Positions 46,080-54,770 of a stretch of 64,000 bases of DNA are shown here, piece by piece. The notes under the pieces are model-generated. The model saw only the letters and a program-made list of their open reading frames with translations. It was not told the origin of the DNA and ran no database searches. The stretch spans positions 1 through 64,000 of the forward strand of contig JBBIQS010000020.1 of assembly GCA_037442205.1 (NCBI GenBank). The letters are read 5' to 3'. The position numbers were made by a program, and so were the translations under genes. How positions within the stretch are numbered: the first letter of the stretch is position 1; every line of letters begins with the position of its first letter. Origin of the DNA: JBBIQS01 sp037442205 (GTDB lineage Bacteria > Myxococcota > Myxococcia > Myxococcales > UBA5297).

Positions 46080-49000
46080 GTGTCCCTGCCGTTCTACCAG
46101 CCGCGCGGCACCAGCGAGCTGCTGCCGCGCTACGCCTTCGTCGAACCCCTGCTCTCGCGGGCCCGCGTCCTGGAGGTCGGGGCGGTGGCGCGCACCGGCG
46201 GGGCGAGCACCGCCTGGCTGCGCGAGCACGGCGCCCGCTTCGTGCTCGCCCTGGACGAGGACGCCGACGCCGTCGAGGCGGCGCAGCGCCAGTACGCCTC
46301 TGACGGCCACCTGGCCTTCCGCGCCGGCCCGCTGCACTCGCTGACCGAGGGCGCCTTCGACCTGATCCTGCTCGCCGACGCGGCGCCGGTGCTGCGCGAG
46401 CCGGCCCTGCTCAACGCCCTGGTGCAGCTGGCTGGGCCGCAGGGGCGGGTGCTCTTCGCGCTGCGCAACCCGGCCGGGCCCAGCCTGGCCCAGCTCGCCA
46501 GCGACGAGCCGCGGGAGGTCGCCCCGACCTACGGCGAGATGCGCGGGCTGCTGACGGAGCGCTTCGCCTGCGTGGAGATCGCCACCCAGACCGCGGTGCT
46601 CGCCTACCAGGTGGCGCCGGCCAATCCCGCGGGAGATCCCGAGCTGGCCCTCGATGGCTCGCTGGTGGATGCCGAGGAGTGCTCCTACTTCCTGGCGCTG
46701 GCCGGACCGCGCCCCTCGGGATTGATGGAGTCGCAGAACCTGGTGGCCCTGCCGGCGGCGCCGATGGCGGTGGCCGCGCAGCAGCGGGTGGAGCTCAAGG
46801 ACAGCCTGCGCATCTCCCGGCAGAAGGAGGAGGAGGCGCGGCGCGCGGCGCAGGAGGAGCGCAGCAAGCGCGAGGAGCAGGAGCTGCGCGGGGTCCAGCT
46901 GGCAGGCGAGGCTCAGGAGTCGAAGGACCACGCCGAGGAGCAGGCGGAGCGGGCGGCGGCGGCCGAGCACCGCGCCGAGACGCTGGAGCGGGAACTGCTG
47001 AGCCGCGGCGAGCAGATCGCCTCGCTGGAGCGGCGGCTGCGCGAGCGGATTCAGGTGGCGCCGGCGGAGCTGGAGCGGGCCGCCAAGGAGATCATGCAGG
47101 CCCGCACCCGCGTGATCGAGCTCGAGGCGCGCTGCGGGGAGCTCGAGGGAGAGCGCGACCAGCTCGGCGCCGACCTCGCCGCCGAGCGCGAGCAGCTGGC
47201 GGGGCTGCGCAAGGACCGCGACCGGAGCCTGCGCGAGCTGGAGACCGCCCGGGCGCTGGCCGACGACGCCGGGGCGCGCATCCGGCTGGCCGAGAGCCGC
47301 GGCGAGGCCGCCGAGAGGCAGCTGCGCGCCCGCGTCGAGCAGGCCGGCGATCTGGAGCGGCGGGCGCTGGAGGCGCTCGAGGACCGCCGCCAGCTGGTCA
47401 CCAAGCTGCAGGAGCAGCGGCAGGGATTCCAGGCGCTCGAGGCTCAGTTCAGCGAGGCCGTCGAGCAGCGGCAGACCGTGGAGCTGGCGGCCGCGGCCCA
47501 GGCCAAGGAGCTGGCCGAGGCGCGCTCCCAGGTGCAGGCCGCGGAGCAGCGCCTCGCCGAGGCGGAGCAGGGCTTCCAGCAGCAGAACGGCGAGCTGCGG
47601 CAGAAGCTCGTCGAGCTCCTCGCTTCCGAGCAGGAGGCGCGCCAGCGGCTCGAGAGCCTGGAGAAGGAGCATGCCGCCGAGCAAGACCGCGGCGCCGAGG
47701 CCGGGCGGATCACGGCCCAGCTCACCTCGAAGCTGGAGGCGGCTGGCGAGGCGCTGGCCAAGGCCGAGGCCCGGCTCGAGGCGCTGGCCGCCGAGAAGGG
47801 CCAGCTGGCGGAGGCCAATGGCGCCCTGGAGCAGAGGCTCGCCGATCGCGATCAGCTGCAGACCGCCGCCGACCAGGCCCAGCTCCGCGTGGCCGAGCTC
47901 GAGGAGAACCTGGAGTCGACTCAGGCGGCGCTGGCCGAGGCGCAGAAGACGCAGGGCGAGGCGGAGGTGGCCCGGGAGACGCTGGCCGCCGAGCTCGACA
48001 ACGCCCGCCAGCTGCAGATGAGCGCCACCGCCGACTTCAGCGCCATGCGCGAACGGGCCGCCGCCTTCGAGGAAAAGGCGCAGGCCGCCGAGAAGTCGCT
48101 GGCCGAGCTCACGGCGCAGGGCGCCGACGCCTCGCGCAGGCTGGACGAGGCCCAGGCCCAGCTGGCGCGGACCCAGGAGAAGCTGGAGCTGGCGGGTCTG
48201 GCCCAGGGGGAGTCGGAGGCTGCGCTCGAGGCTGAACGCCAGCGGGCCGGTGCGCTGGAATCGGACCTCGCCGCCAAGGAGCCGCTGGAGCGCGAGCTGG
48301 CGGCGGCGAAGGAGAAGCTCGCCGCGCTCGAACGGTCTCTCGCCGACGCCCAGGCCCAGTCCGCCCAGTCGTCGACGGCCCTTGCCGCGGCCCAGGCCGA
48401 GCGCGAGGCGCTGGCGCAGAACATCCAGTCCGCCAACCAGGAGCAGCTCTCCTCGCTGGCGGCCCAGCTGGCCCAGGAGCAGGCTGCCGGGGAGGCCTCT
48501 TCGGCCGAGAAGGCCCAGACCGAGCAGAGGCTGTCCGCCGCCGACGAGCGGATCGGCGCGCTGCAAAGGGAAAAGGACGAGCTCGCCGCGGCGCTGGCGG
48601 CAGAGAAGGAGAGGACCTCGCAGGAGGCCGCTGCCGCGCTGCGGTTCTCGGCGAGCCTGGAGTCGATCCAGGCCGAGCGCGACGAGGCCGCCGAGGACCT
48701 GCGCAACGCCCGGGAGCAGCTGCGGGCCCAGGCCGCGGAGCTGGAGAGGTCCCGCTCCGAGGCCGCGCTGGCCGCTGGCCGTTCCGGCGATTCGGAGGGG
48801 CAGCTGGCCACCGCCCGCCAAGAGCTGGAGCTGAGCCTGGCGCAGGTCGCGGACCTGGAGGCGAAGGTCCAGGGCGGCGCCCAACACCTGGAGCAGCTCA
48901 GGGCGGGCCTGGTCGAGGAGCAGGAGAAGTCCCGCCGCCTGGCCGAGGAGGGCGAGCGCGCCGCCTCCGAGCTCGCCGAGGCCCGCGCCCGGCTGGCGGA

Positions 49001-49988
49001 GTCTGGCCAGCGGCTGGAGGTTGCCGAGGCGGAGGCGAGCCGGGTTCCCGAGGCGCTGGACGTTCTCCAGGCACAGATCGCCGATCTGAGCGGGCAGCTC
49101 GAGCAGCGCCAGGCCGAGCTGGCAGCCGGCACGCAGCGGGAGGCCGAGCTGCAGGAGCGGGTCGCCGGGCTCGAGGCGCAGGGGCTGTCGGCGCGCCAGA
49201 ACTTGGATAATGAGTCGGAGCGCGCCCGCCAGGCGCAGCAGAAGGCCGAAGCGGCGGCCGCCAAGGTCGAGGAGATGTCCGACGCCCTGGAGATGGCGCA
49301 CCTCCGCGCCCGCCGCCTGGAGCGCGATGTAGCCGAGGCCGCTCGCGCTCCGGCGCCGTCGAGCAGCGAGCCCGCGGGCGGCGAGGCCACAGCGGGCCCT
49401 TCGTCGATGGCGCCGGAAGCCGATCTTCTCGAGGAGGTCCCGCCAGCCGCCGAGCCCGGGTCACAATCCGCGCCGTCGCTCTGGAGCGACGAGGTCACAC
49501 CTCCTGTGCCGGCGGCCACAGCGCCTGTGGCGCAGCCGCCGAGCGAGGGCGGGGCACCTCTTCGCACCGCGTCCGACGAGCTCGGCCTGGAGCCACTGGA
49601 TCCCGAACCCGCGGTCGCGACCGCGGCGACCTCGCCGCCGGCGACGGGCCTCGACGAGGAGGCGGAGCTCTTCCCGGCGTCCACCGAGGCGGGCCCGACC
49701 GCGCCCGCGGCCGATCCCTTCGACTTTGGTCCGGTGCCGTCCGAAGGGCCGGGGCAGGAGAACGCGACGGCTGTCTTCGTCAGCCCGCTCATCGCCGCCG
49801 AGAAGGATGCCGTCCCGGTGTTCCCTGAGGCTGGCCCTGCGCCGGAGGAGTCGACAGCGGTCTTCATCAATCCGCTCATCGCTGCCGAGAAAGCCCAGGC
49901 GGCGCCCTTGGCGTCGGCCGATGAAGTGACCGCGCCAGGCGCACCGGCCCCCGGGAGCGAGGGACCCGGCAAACAAAAGAAGGGCTGA
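46080..49988 (+). CDS. Methyltransferase-like domain fused to a very long coiled coil
   Basis: A 1302-residue protein. Residues 1-220 look like a class I SAM methyltransferase (LEVGAVARTGGAS as motif I, FVLALDED as the acidic end of strand 2, FDLILLADAAPVL as motif IV) with a degenerate GxGxG. Residues about 235-1105 are an almost unbroken coiled coil rich in Ala, Glu, Gln, Leu and Arg. The last 190 residues are acidic/Pro-rich and include a tandem TAVF(V/I)(S/N)PLIAAEK motif. There is no membrane segment, so it should be a long cytoplasmic rod. It recalls the polar-scaffold layout of AglZ or FrzS (globular head plus coiled coil), but those heads are receiver-like. GTG start is fixed by the promoter. 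Confidence 0.8.
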   Translation: MSLPFYQPRGTSELLPRYAFVEPLLSRARVLEVGAVARTGGASTAWLREHGARFVLALDEDADAVEAAQRQYASDGHLAFRAGPLHSLTEGAFDLILLADAAPVLREPALLNALVQLAGPQGRVLFALRNPAGPSLAQLASDEPREVAPTYGEMRGLLTERFACVEIATQTAVLAYQVAPANPAGDPELALDGSLVDAEECSYFLALAGPRPSGLMESQNLVALPAAPMAVAAQQRVELKDSLRISRQKEEEARRAAQEERSKREEQELRGVQLAGEAQESKDHAEEQAERAAAAEHRAETLERELLSRGEQIASLERRLRERIQVAPAELERAAKEIMQARTRVIELEARCGELEGERDQLGADLAAEREQLAGLRKDRDRSLRELETARALADDAGARIRLAESRGEAAERQLRARVEQAGDLERRALEALEDRRQLVTKLQEQRQGFQALEAQFSEAVEQRQTVELAAAAQAKELAEARSQVQAAEQRLAEAEQGFQQQNGELRQKLVELLASEQEARQRLESLEKEHAAEQDRGAEAGRITAQLTSKLEAAGEALAKAEARLEALAAEKGQLAEANGALEQRLADRDQLQTAADQAQLRVAELEENLESTQAALAEAQKTQGEAEVARETLAAELDNARQLQMSATADFSAMRERAAAFEEKAQAAEKSLAELTAQGADASRRLDEAQAQLARTQEKLELAGLAQGESEAALEAERQRAGALESDLAAKEPLERELAAAKEKLAALERSLADAQAQSAQSSTALAAAQAEREALAQNIQSANQEQLSSLAAQLAQEQAAGEASSAEKAQTEQRLSAADERIGALQREKDELAAALAAEKERTSQEAAAALRFSASLESIQAERDEAAEDLRNAREQLRAQAAELERSRSEAALAAGRSGDSEGQLATARQELELSLAQVADLEAKVQGGAQHLEQLRAGLVEEQEKSRRLAEEGERAASELAEARARLAESGQRLEVAEAEASRVPEALDVLQAQIADLSGQLEQRQAELAAGTQREAELQERVAGLEAQGLSARQNLDNESERARQAQQKAEAAAAKVEEMSDALEMAHLRARRLERDVAEAARAPAPSSSEPAGGEATAGPSSMAPEADLLEEVPPAAEPGSQSAPSLWSDEVTPPVPAATAPVAQPPSEGGAPLRTASDELGLEPLDPEPAVATAATSPPATGLDEEAELFPASTEAGPTAPAADPFDFGPVPSEGPGQENATAVFVSPLIAAEKDAVPVFPEAGPAPEESTAVFINPLIAAEKAQAAPLASADEVTAPGAPAPGSEGPGKQKKG

Positions 49989-50002
49989 CCGGGTTCAGCC
50001 CT
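49981..50002 (+). terminator. Hairpin overlapping the stop codon of the coiled-coil gene
   Basis: AGGGCTGA (containing the stop TGA) pairs perfectly with TCAGCCCT across a 6-base loop. GAGAGAGAG follows instead of a T-run, so termination is uncertain. Confidence 0.45.
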
Positions 50003-50055
50003 GAGAGAGAGCGTGCCGGGCAGGAAGGAAGCTCGCCGGCCCTGGTGCCAAGAAA

Positions 50056-52362
50056 ATGCGCCGCCGATTGTTCATTCCCGCTGTCGCGATTGTGCTGGCG
50101 GTCGGCGCCTTCTTCTTCCTGCTGAGCGGAAGCGAGGCCGGTCCAGAATCGGCTCCGGGGCCGGAGCGCTCGCCGGCGGCGGAGCGCCCGACGCGCGATC
50201 GCCCGGCGCCATTCCGCGACCCTGGGAACTCCGCGGCCGGCTCCTCGATCGCCAACGCCGCGCCGGCTCCGGCGCAGGTCTCGGGCCGGGTGGTCGACGA
50301 GCGCGGACGGGCTGCGGCCTCGGCGATCGTGGTGGCCCGCGGGCCACGTGAGACGAGCGCGGTCGCCGGCAAGGATGGCGACTTCCTCCTGCGAGGGCTG
50401 ATCCCCGGGGAGTACACGATCTTCGCCAGCGCCGGGGCGCGGGCGAGCGTGCCGCTGGGGCCGGTGCCGCTGGGCTCCTACGAGGAGCTGCGCGAGGTGG
50501 TGCTGGTGCTGGAGGCGGGAGCGGCGCTCTCCGGAATGGTGCTCGACGGCCAGCGCGGCGGGCCGGTGGCCGGGGCGACGGTGAGCGCCGGCGCCGCCAG
50601 CGCCACCGCCGACGAGCGGGGTCGCTACCGGCTGTCCGGCCTGCCGGCTGGGATCGTCGCCGTCCGTGCCCGCGCCGAGGGATACCTGGCTCGCTCGTTC
50701 GAAGTGGAGGTGTCGGCTGGGAGGGAGCGGGCGGGAGCCGACGTCCACCTGGAGCGCGCGGCGCGGGTCTTCGGCAAGGTCTTCTCGAGCGGCGGGCCGG
50801 TCGGAGGCGTGACCGTGCAGGCGGCGCTCTACGGCTTCGGCTCGCGCGGCACTTTGATCCCAGTGGCCACCAACGCTCCCGACGGCACGTTTAGCGGCTG
50901 GGTGCCGGCCGGGCACCTGTCGCTGGTCTCTGCCGGCGGCGGCTATGCCGAGACCCGCAGCGCCGAGTTCGAGATAGCCGCCGGCGAGGAGCGCGAGGTC
51001 AACCTCACCCTGAGCGCGGGAGGGACTCTCTTCGGGACGGTCCGCTCCGCCGACGGCGCCGGCGTTCCCGCCTGCTCGATGACGGCGGTCGAATCGGCCA
51101 GCGGCCGGCGGCTGGCGAGCTCGATCAGCGGTCCGGCGGGCCAGTACTGGCTCGCCCCGGTGCCGCAGGGGATCTACCAGGTCGTGGCGACCTGCCAGGC
51201 GGGCCGCGCCGAGGCGCCGGGCGCCCGGGTAGCAGATGGGGATCAGGTCGGCGTCGATCTGACCCTGGGGAGCGGCAGCATCGCCGGAAGAGTGGTCGAC
51301 TGGAGCGGCAAGGCGGTTGCGGGAGCGGCGGTCGGCGTTCGGCTGGAGGGAAGCGCCGAGACTGCCAGCCAGGTCGCCACCAGCCGCGCCGACGGCTCCT
51401 TCGAGGCCGGAGGGCTGGCGGGCCAGCGATTCACGGTCTCTGCGGCGGCGGCCCAGGGTAGCGTCGAGCGGGCGGGCGTTCCGGCCGGCGCCAGGGACGT
51501 GCTGCTGATGCTCGGCTCCGGGGAACTGGTCGGGCAGGTGACCGGCGAGCGCGGAGAGCCGGTCGCCGACTTCGTGGCCTACGCCGAGCCGCTGGAGCTT
51601 GGCGAGGCGCGGCCGCGCTCTCAGCGCTTCGTCAGCCCAGGAGGAGAGTTTCGCCTCTCGCTGGCCCCGGGCTTATACGCACTCCGGGTCTCGGCGACCG
51701 GCTACGTCCCAGGCGGCCTGGAGCGGGTGGTGGTGCGGGCAAGCGCGGCCTCGGAGCGGGTCCGGGTGGCATTGCGCGAGGGGGCCTCGATTCGCGGCCG
51801 GGTGGTGGACGAGGGCGCGCGCCCGCTCGAGGGTGTGCGGGTGGCGACCAACGAGCGGATGCTCTGGGCCTTCGGCCGGGCAGCGCCGGTCCCCAGCGGC
51901 GCCTTCGCCATCTCCGACTCGGCGGGGGCATTCGTGCTCTTCGGCGTGGCCTCGGGCGAGCGGGCCCAGCTCTTCGCCTACAAAGAAGGTCTGAGTCAGA
52001 AGGCGCCGGTGCAAGCGAGCGCCGGGAAGGATGGGGACTCGCCCGAGGCGGTGGTGGTGATGCGTTCCCGGGTGCATCCCGAGGGCGACAGCGAGTTCGG
52101 CGGGGTGGGCATGTCGCTGGGCCGGGGAGATCGCGGCGAGATCTTCGTCGCCGACGCCTACCTCGGCGGTCCGGCGCGCGAGGCGGGCGTGCGCAGCGGC
52201 GACCTCGTGGTGGCGGTCGACGCCTTCCCTGTCGCTGGCCTGGACGTGCAGCAGGTCGTCACGCGGATCCGCGGGCAGGTCGGCACGCCGGTGCTGCTGG
52301 CGATGCAGCGCGCCGGCAAGGACTACCAGGTGGCGCTGCAGCGGGTGTCAGTGAAATTCTGA
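50056..52362 (+). CDS. Multi-repeat carboxypeptidase-regulatory-like protein ending in a PDZ domain
   Basis: A 768-residue protein with a signal anchor (about residues 5-25). Residues about 70-660 contain seven or so beta-sandwich units resembling carboxypeptidase regulatory (CarboxypepD_reg) domains, each with a G-x-V-x-D-x-x-G-x-P(V/I) opening, for example SGRVVDERGRAA, AGRVVDWSGKAVAGA and RGRVVDEGARPLEGV. The final 90 residues look like a PDZ domain (GPAREAGVRSGDLVVAVDAFPVAGLDVQQVVTRIRG). It is probably an envelope or surface adhesin-like scaffold. It begins 67 bp after the coiled-coil gene, and its end overlaps the convergent gene by 15 bp. Confidence 0.8.
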   Translation: MRRRLFIPAVAIVLAVGAFFFLLSGSEAGPESAPGPERSPAAERPTRDRPAPFRDPGNSAAGSSIANAAPAPAQVSGRVVDERGRAAASAIVVARGPRETSAVAGKDGDFLLRGLIPGEYTIFASAGARASVPLGPVPLGSYEELREVVLVLEAGAALSGMVLDGQRGGPVAGATVSAGAASATADERGRYRLSGLPAGIVAVRARAEGYLARSFEVEVSAGRERAGADVHLERAARVFGKVFSSGGPVGGVTVQAALYGFGSRGTLIPVATNAPDGTFSGWVPAGHLSLVSAGGGYAETRSAEFEIAAGEEREVNLTLSAGGTLFGTVRSADGAGVPACSMTAVESASGRRLASSISGPAGQYWLAPVPQGIYQVVATCQAGRAEAPGARVADGDQVGVDLTLGSGSIAGRVVDWSGKAVAGAAVGVRLEGSAETASQVATSRADGSFEAGGLAGQRFTVSAAAAQGSVERAGVPAGARDVLLMLGSGELVGQVTGERGEPVADFVAYAEPLELGEARPRSQRFVSPGGEFRLSLAPGLYALRVSATGYVPGGLERVVVRASAASERVRVALREGASIRGRVVDEGARPLEGVRVATNERMLWAFGRAAPVPSGAFAISDSAGAFVLFGVASGERAQLFAYKEGLSQKAPVQASAGKDGDSPEAVVVMRSRVHPEGDSEFGGVGMSLGRGDRGEIFVADAYLGGPAREAGVRSGDLVVAVDAFPVAGLDVQQVVTRIRGQVGTPVLLAMQRAGKDYQVALQRVSVKF

Positions 52363-52962
52363 CTCCGGCTCTCGCTGCCCTGGCCCCGGGTAGGCCCTCA
52401 ACCCGTGGGAGATCCAGCGCGCGGAGAGCCGCTGGAAGGCGCGTTCGCGCCGGGCGATCGGCCGCAGCCCGGAGCAGGCCTTGGGAAGTGTGCGCTCCGG
52501 ACAGCTCGAGCACGGTGCGCGGTCGGGGCCGCGCCGCCGGTAGAGGGCGATGGCCAGAGAGACAACTGCGACGGCGACAGTCGAGAGTGCCAGCGCGGCA
52601 AGGGAGCGCTCCCGGGTCCCGAGGACGAGGCAGGCGGAGGCGCCGGCCATGGGCAGTGCTCGCGTGAGGATCTTGGGCAGGCGCCGGCGAGAGAGGGCGA
52701 GGGCGCCACTGGCAATTAGCGTGGCCAGCGAAAGCCCGGCCAATTCCAGCGACGCCGGCGAGACCAGTCCGGCCGCCGCCCCGAGCAGCGCCCCGGCGGT
52801 GGCCAGCGAGCAGCCCAGGCACAGGCGCATGCGCCGGCCGATCTGGATCACTTCGCCGGAATAGGCCCCGCACAGCGGATGGTGGGCGAAGCGATGGAAG
52901 GCGTGGGCGCGGCGGGCGAGCCGGTCGATCCGCCGCGCCAGGCCTGGGGGCAGCGCGCTCAC
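52348..52962 (-). CDS. Small polytopic membrane protein with Cys motifs
   Basis: A 204-residue protein with about four membrane helices between residues 50 and 145. An N-terminal motif HHPLCGAYSGEVIQIGRRMRLCLGC places Cys and His before the first helix, and a C-terminal CSSCPERTLPKAC follows the last. These resemble small Cys-containing membrane proteins related to DUF2085, but I cannot assign it. The GTG at 52962 overlaps the stop of the YbjQ gene (GTGA), so they are coupled. Confidence 0.6.
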   Translation of the reverse strand: MSALPPGLARRIDRLARRAHAFHRFAHHPLCGAYSGEVIQIGRRMRLCLGCSLATAGALLGAAAGLVSPASLELAGLSLATLIASGALALSRRRLPKILTRALPMAGASACLVLGTRERSLAALALSTVAVAVVSLAIALYRRRGPDRAPCSSCPERTLPKACSGLRPIARRERAFQRLSARWISHGLRAYPGPGQREPESEFH

Positions 52963-53312
52963 CCGGCGGAACGGACGACGACGGCGGTGCCGTAGGCGAC
53001 GATCTCGTTGGTGTTCTGCATCAGCTCGCTGGAGTCGAAGCGCATGCCGAGCACGCAGTTGGCGCCCATCTCCTTGGCGTGCCGCTCGAGCCGGTTCATG
53101 GCCTCGTTTCGGGTGTCGTTGGCCAGCTCGGTGAAGAGGGTGATCTCGCCGCCGAACAAGGTCTGGCAACCGGCGCAGGCGGTGCCGAAGACGCTGCGGC
53201 TGCGGACGGTGATTCCCCAGCACGGGCCGATGATCCGCTCCACTTCGAAGCCGGGCGGCGGCGCGAAGGTGGTGAGGATGGGCATTTCGTGGCGGACGAT
53301 GGACTCGGACAT
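52959..53312 (-). CDS. YbjQ/UPF0145 family protein
   Basis: A 117-residue protein of the YbjQ (DUF74) family. Landmarks are the segments VERIIGPCWGITVRSRSVFGTACAG and then AKEMGANCVLGMRFDSSEL, matching the family's VxGxxxRS...A...GANAVVG layout. The fold is a pentameric beta-rich assembly sometimes called heavy-metal-binding, but no function is established. Its four-base overlap with the small membrane protein downstream suggests a two-gene unit after the ccm operon terminator. Confidence 0.85.
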   Translation of the reverse strand: MSESIVRHEMPILTTFAPPPGFEVERIIGPCWGITVRSRSVFGTACAGCQTLFGGEITLFTELANDTRNEAMNRLERHAKEMGANCVLGMRFDSSELMQNTNEIVAYGTAVVVRSAG

Positions 53313-53384
53313 GGCTGCCTCCCGAAGGAGCGACAGGATACCGCCGCTCTTGGCTGTCCGAGGCGAATTCTTGCCCCTGAAACG

Positions 53385-53418
53385 CCGCGGCGCCCGCCGT
53401 TGCCAGCGGGCGCCGCGG
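53385..53418 (-). terminator. Hairpin terminator of the ccm operon
   Basis: A 13-bp perfect inverted repeat (53385-53397 with 53406-53418) with an 8-base loop, 21 bp beyond the ccmI-like stop on the minus strand. CGTTTCAGG follows. Confidence 0.75.
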
Positions 53419-53438
53419 GAGAGACCGGAGCTTGCCGA

Positions 53439-54770
53439 TCAGCGCTGCGGGATCTGCGAGGGCTTCAGGACCATCTCCAGGTCCTTGGTTCCGGCGGCGA
53501 CGCTTTCGACGCGCGCCGATGGCTCGGCGGGATCGCGGGTGGTGGCGACGCCGTCGAAATCGATGCGGGCGTCGATGCTCGCCCTCTCCGGGAACGGCAT
53601 GCCCATCATCGAGTCGGCCTGCGACAGGCTGAAGGCCAGCGGGAAGCCAGTGGCCGGCAGGCGCTTCACCGCCGACGGCGGGCCGCGCCTTTCGCCCAGC
53701 GGACGGGCGGTGATGAAGACGATGGCTCCCTCGGGGATCGATCCGGCGCTCGGGTCGAGCACCAGCTTGCCGCTGATCCCGCCGGCGACGCTGGCGGTGG
53801 GGGTCTTCGACTCGGTGGCGGCAGGCCGGGCAGCGGGAGCGGCCTGCGGAGCGTCGGAGTTGCTCAGCACCAGCCGCAGCTCCGAGCTGCCGGCAGTCAC
53901 CCCGTCCATGATCACCCGCGGCTCGGCCGGATCGTGGGTGCCAGCGTTGCCGTCGAAGTCGACGTAGGCAATCAGCGTCGACTTCTCGGGGATCGGCTGG
54001 CCCATCATCGAGTCGGCGTTGCTCAGGCTGAAGGGAATCGGAAACTGCAGCGAGGTGATCTTCTGCGCGGCGATGGGCGCGCTGCCGCGGTCGCCGTCCG
54101 GGCGGACGATCAGGAACAGCACCGCCTCCGCCGGCGGGGGCGACACGCCCGGGGCCAGCTCGAGGGTCCCGCTGAGCACCGGAGTCTCGTCGGCCTCGGC
54201 CTCCTGCTGGCCGCCGCCCATGCCTCCCATGCCCCGCATCCCGCCCGTCCCGCCGCCCATCATCCCCATGCGGCCGGAGGGCTGGGCCTCGGTGCGCGGC
54301 TGCAGCAGCTCGCGCATGAAGAAGGCCAGCAGCACCACCGTGGCCCCGGCCCAGGCGCCGATCAGCCCCGAGCGCAGCCCGCTGCTCGGCTTGGCGGCGG
54401 CCGCGGCGGACGGCTGCGCCGCCTGATTCGGCTGCGCTGGCGCGGGAGCAGCCTCGGCCGCGGGCGCCTTCTCCAGGGCGAGCAGCACGCGGGCGGCCTC
54501 GAGCTCGGTTTCGTACCGCTCGCGGGCAATCGATTCGGGCTCGGCCCCGGCACCGCCGACCTTGAGCTCCTGCAGCCGCGCGAAGAGGGCGTCGCGCCGC
54601 GCCAAGAGCTCGTCCGGCTTGAGCCCGCCGCTCTCGGTCGCTGCCGGAGCGCTCGGGGCCGCGGGCTTGGCGCCCTTCCCCTTGCCCCAGAAGAGCAGGA
54701 AGGTGCCCGCCGACAACCCGGCGGCCAGCGCGGCCACTCCGGGGATCCAATCCGTCTGTCCCGCCATCAT
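53439..54770 (-). CDS. CcmI-like cytochrome c biogenesis protein with duplicated C-terminal domain
   Basis: A 443-residue membrane protein at the end of the ccm operon. Helix 1 is about residues 9-28, then a helical cytoplasmic segment (50-105), helix 2 about 134-152, and a Gly/Met-rich linker (164-189). Two homologous periplasmic domains follow (about 196-300 and 335-440). Each has the CcmI-type segment (VFITARPLGERRGPPSAVKRL, then FPLAFSLSQADSMMG). Classic CcmI has one such domain plus TPRs that bind apocytochrome; no TPRs are evident here. It probably delivers apocytochrome to CcmFH. Its ATG overlaps the ccmH stop (TGATG). Confidence 0.8.
   Translation of the reverse strand: MMAGQTDWIPGVAALAAGLSAGTFLLFWGKGKGAKPAAPSAPAATESGGLKPDELLARRDALFARLQELKVGGAGAEPESIARERYETELEAARVLLALEKAPAAEAAPAPAQPNQAAQPSAAAAAKPSSGLRSGLIGAWAGATVVLLAFFMRELLQPRTEAQPSGRMGMMGGGTGGMRGMGGMGGGQQEAEADETPVLSGTLELAPGVSPPPAEAVLFLIVRPDGDRGSAPIAAQKITSLQFPIPFSLSNADSMMGQPIPEKSTLIAYVDFDGNAGTHDPAEPRVIMDGVTAGSSELRLVLSNSDAPQAAPAARPAATESKTPTASVAGGISGKLVLDPSAGSIPEGAIVFITARPLGERRGPPSAVKRLPATGFPLAFSLSQADSMMGMPFPERASIDARIDFDGVATTRDPAEPSARVESVAAGTKDLEMVLKPSQIPQR

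Noticed and set aside
46800..49300. Apparent short DNA repeats (GAGCTG, GAGGCG and others) as a CRISPR or satellite array
   Set aside because: They are codon-level repeats of Glu, Leu and Ala in the coiled coil with no constant spacer length.
46062..49301. A 1079-codon open frame on the minus strand, and similar long frames such as 3909-5597 and 5420-7297
   Set aside because: They are antisense shadows of high-GC genes, rich in Arg, Pro and Ala, with no family motifs and no separate ribosome sites.
46080..49988. Naming the long coiled-coil protein aglZ or frzS
   Set aside because: Only the layout matches. The head is methyltransferase-like, not a receiver domain, so orthology is not supported.
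49993..49998. GTTCAG in the hairpin after the coiled-coil gene as a third LexA box
   Set aside because: The 5' half CTRHAMRYBY is absent at the required spacing, and the hexamer is part of the stem-loop.
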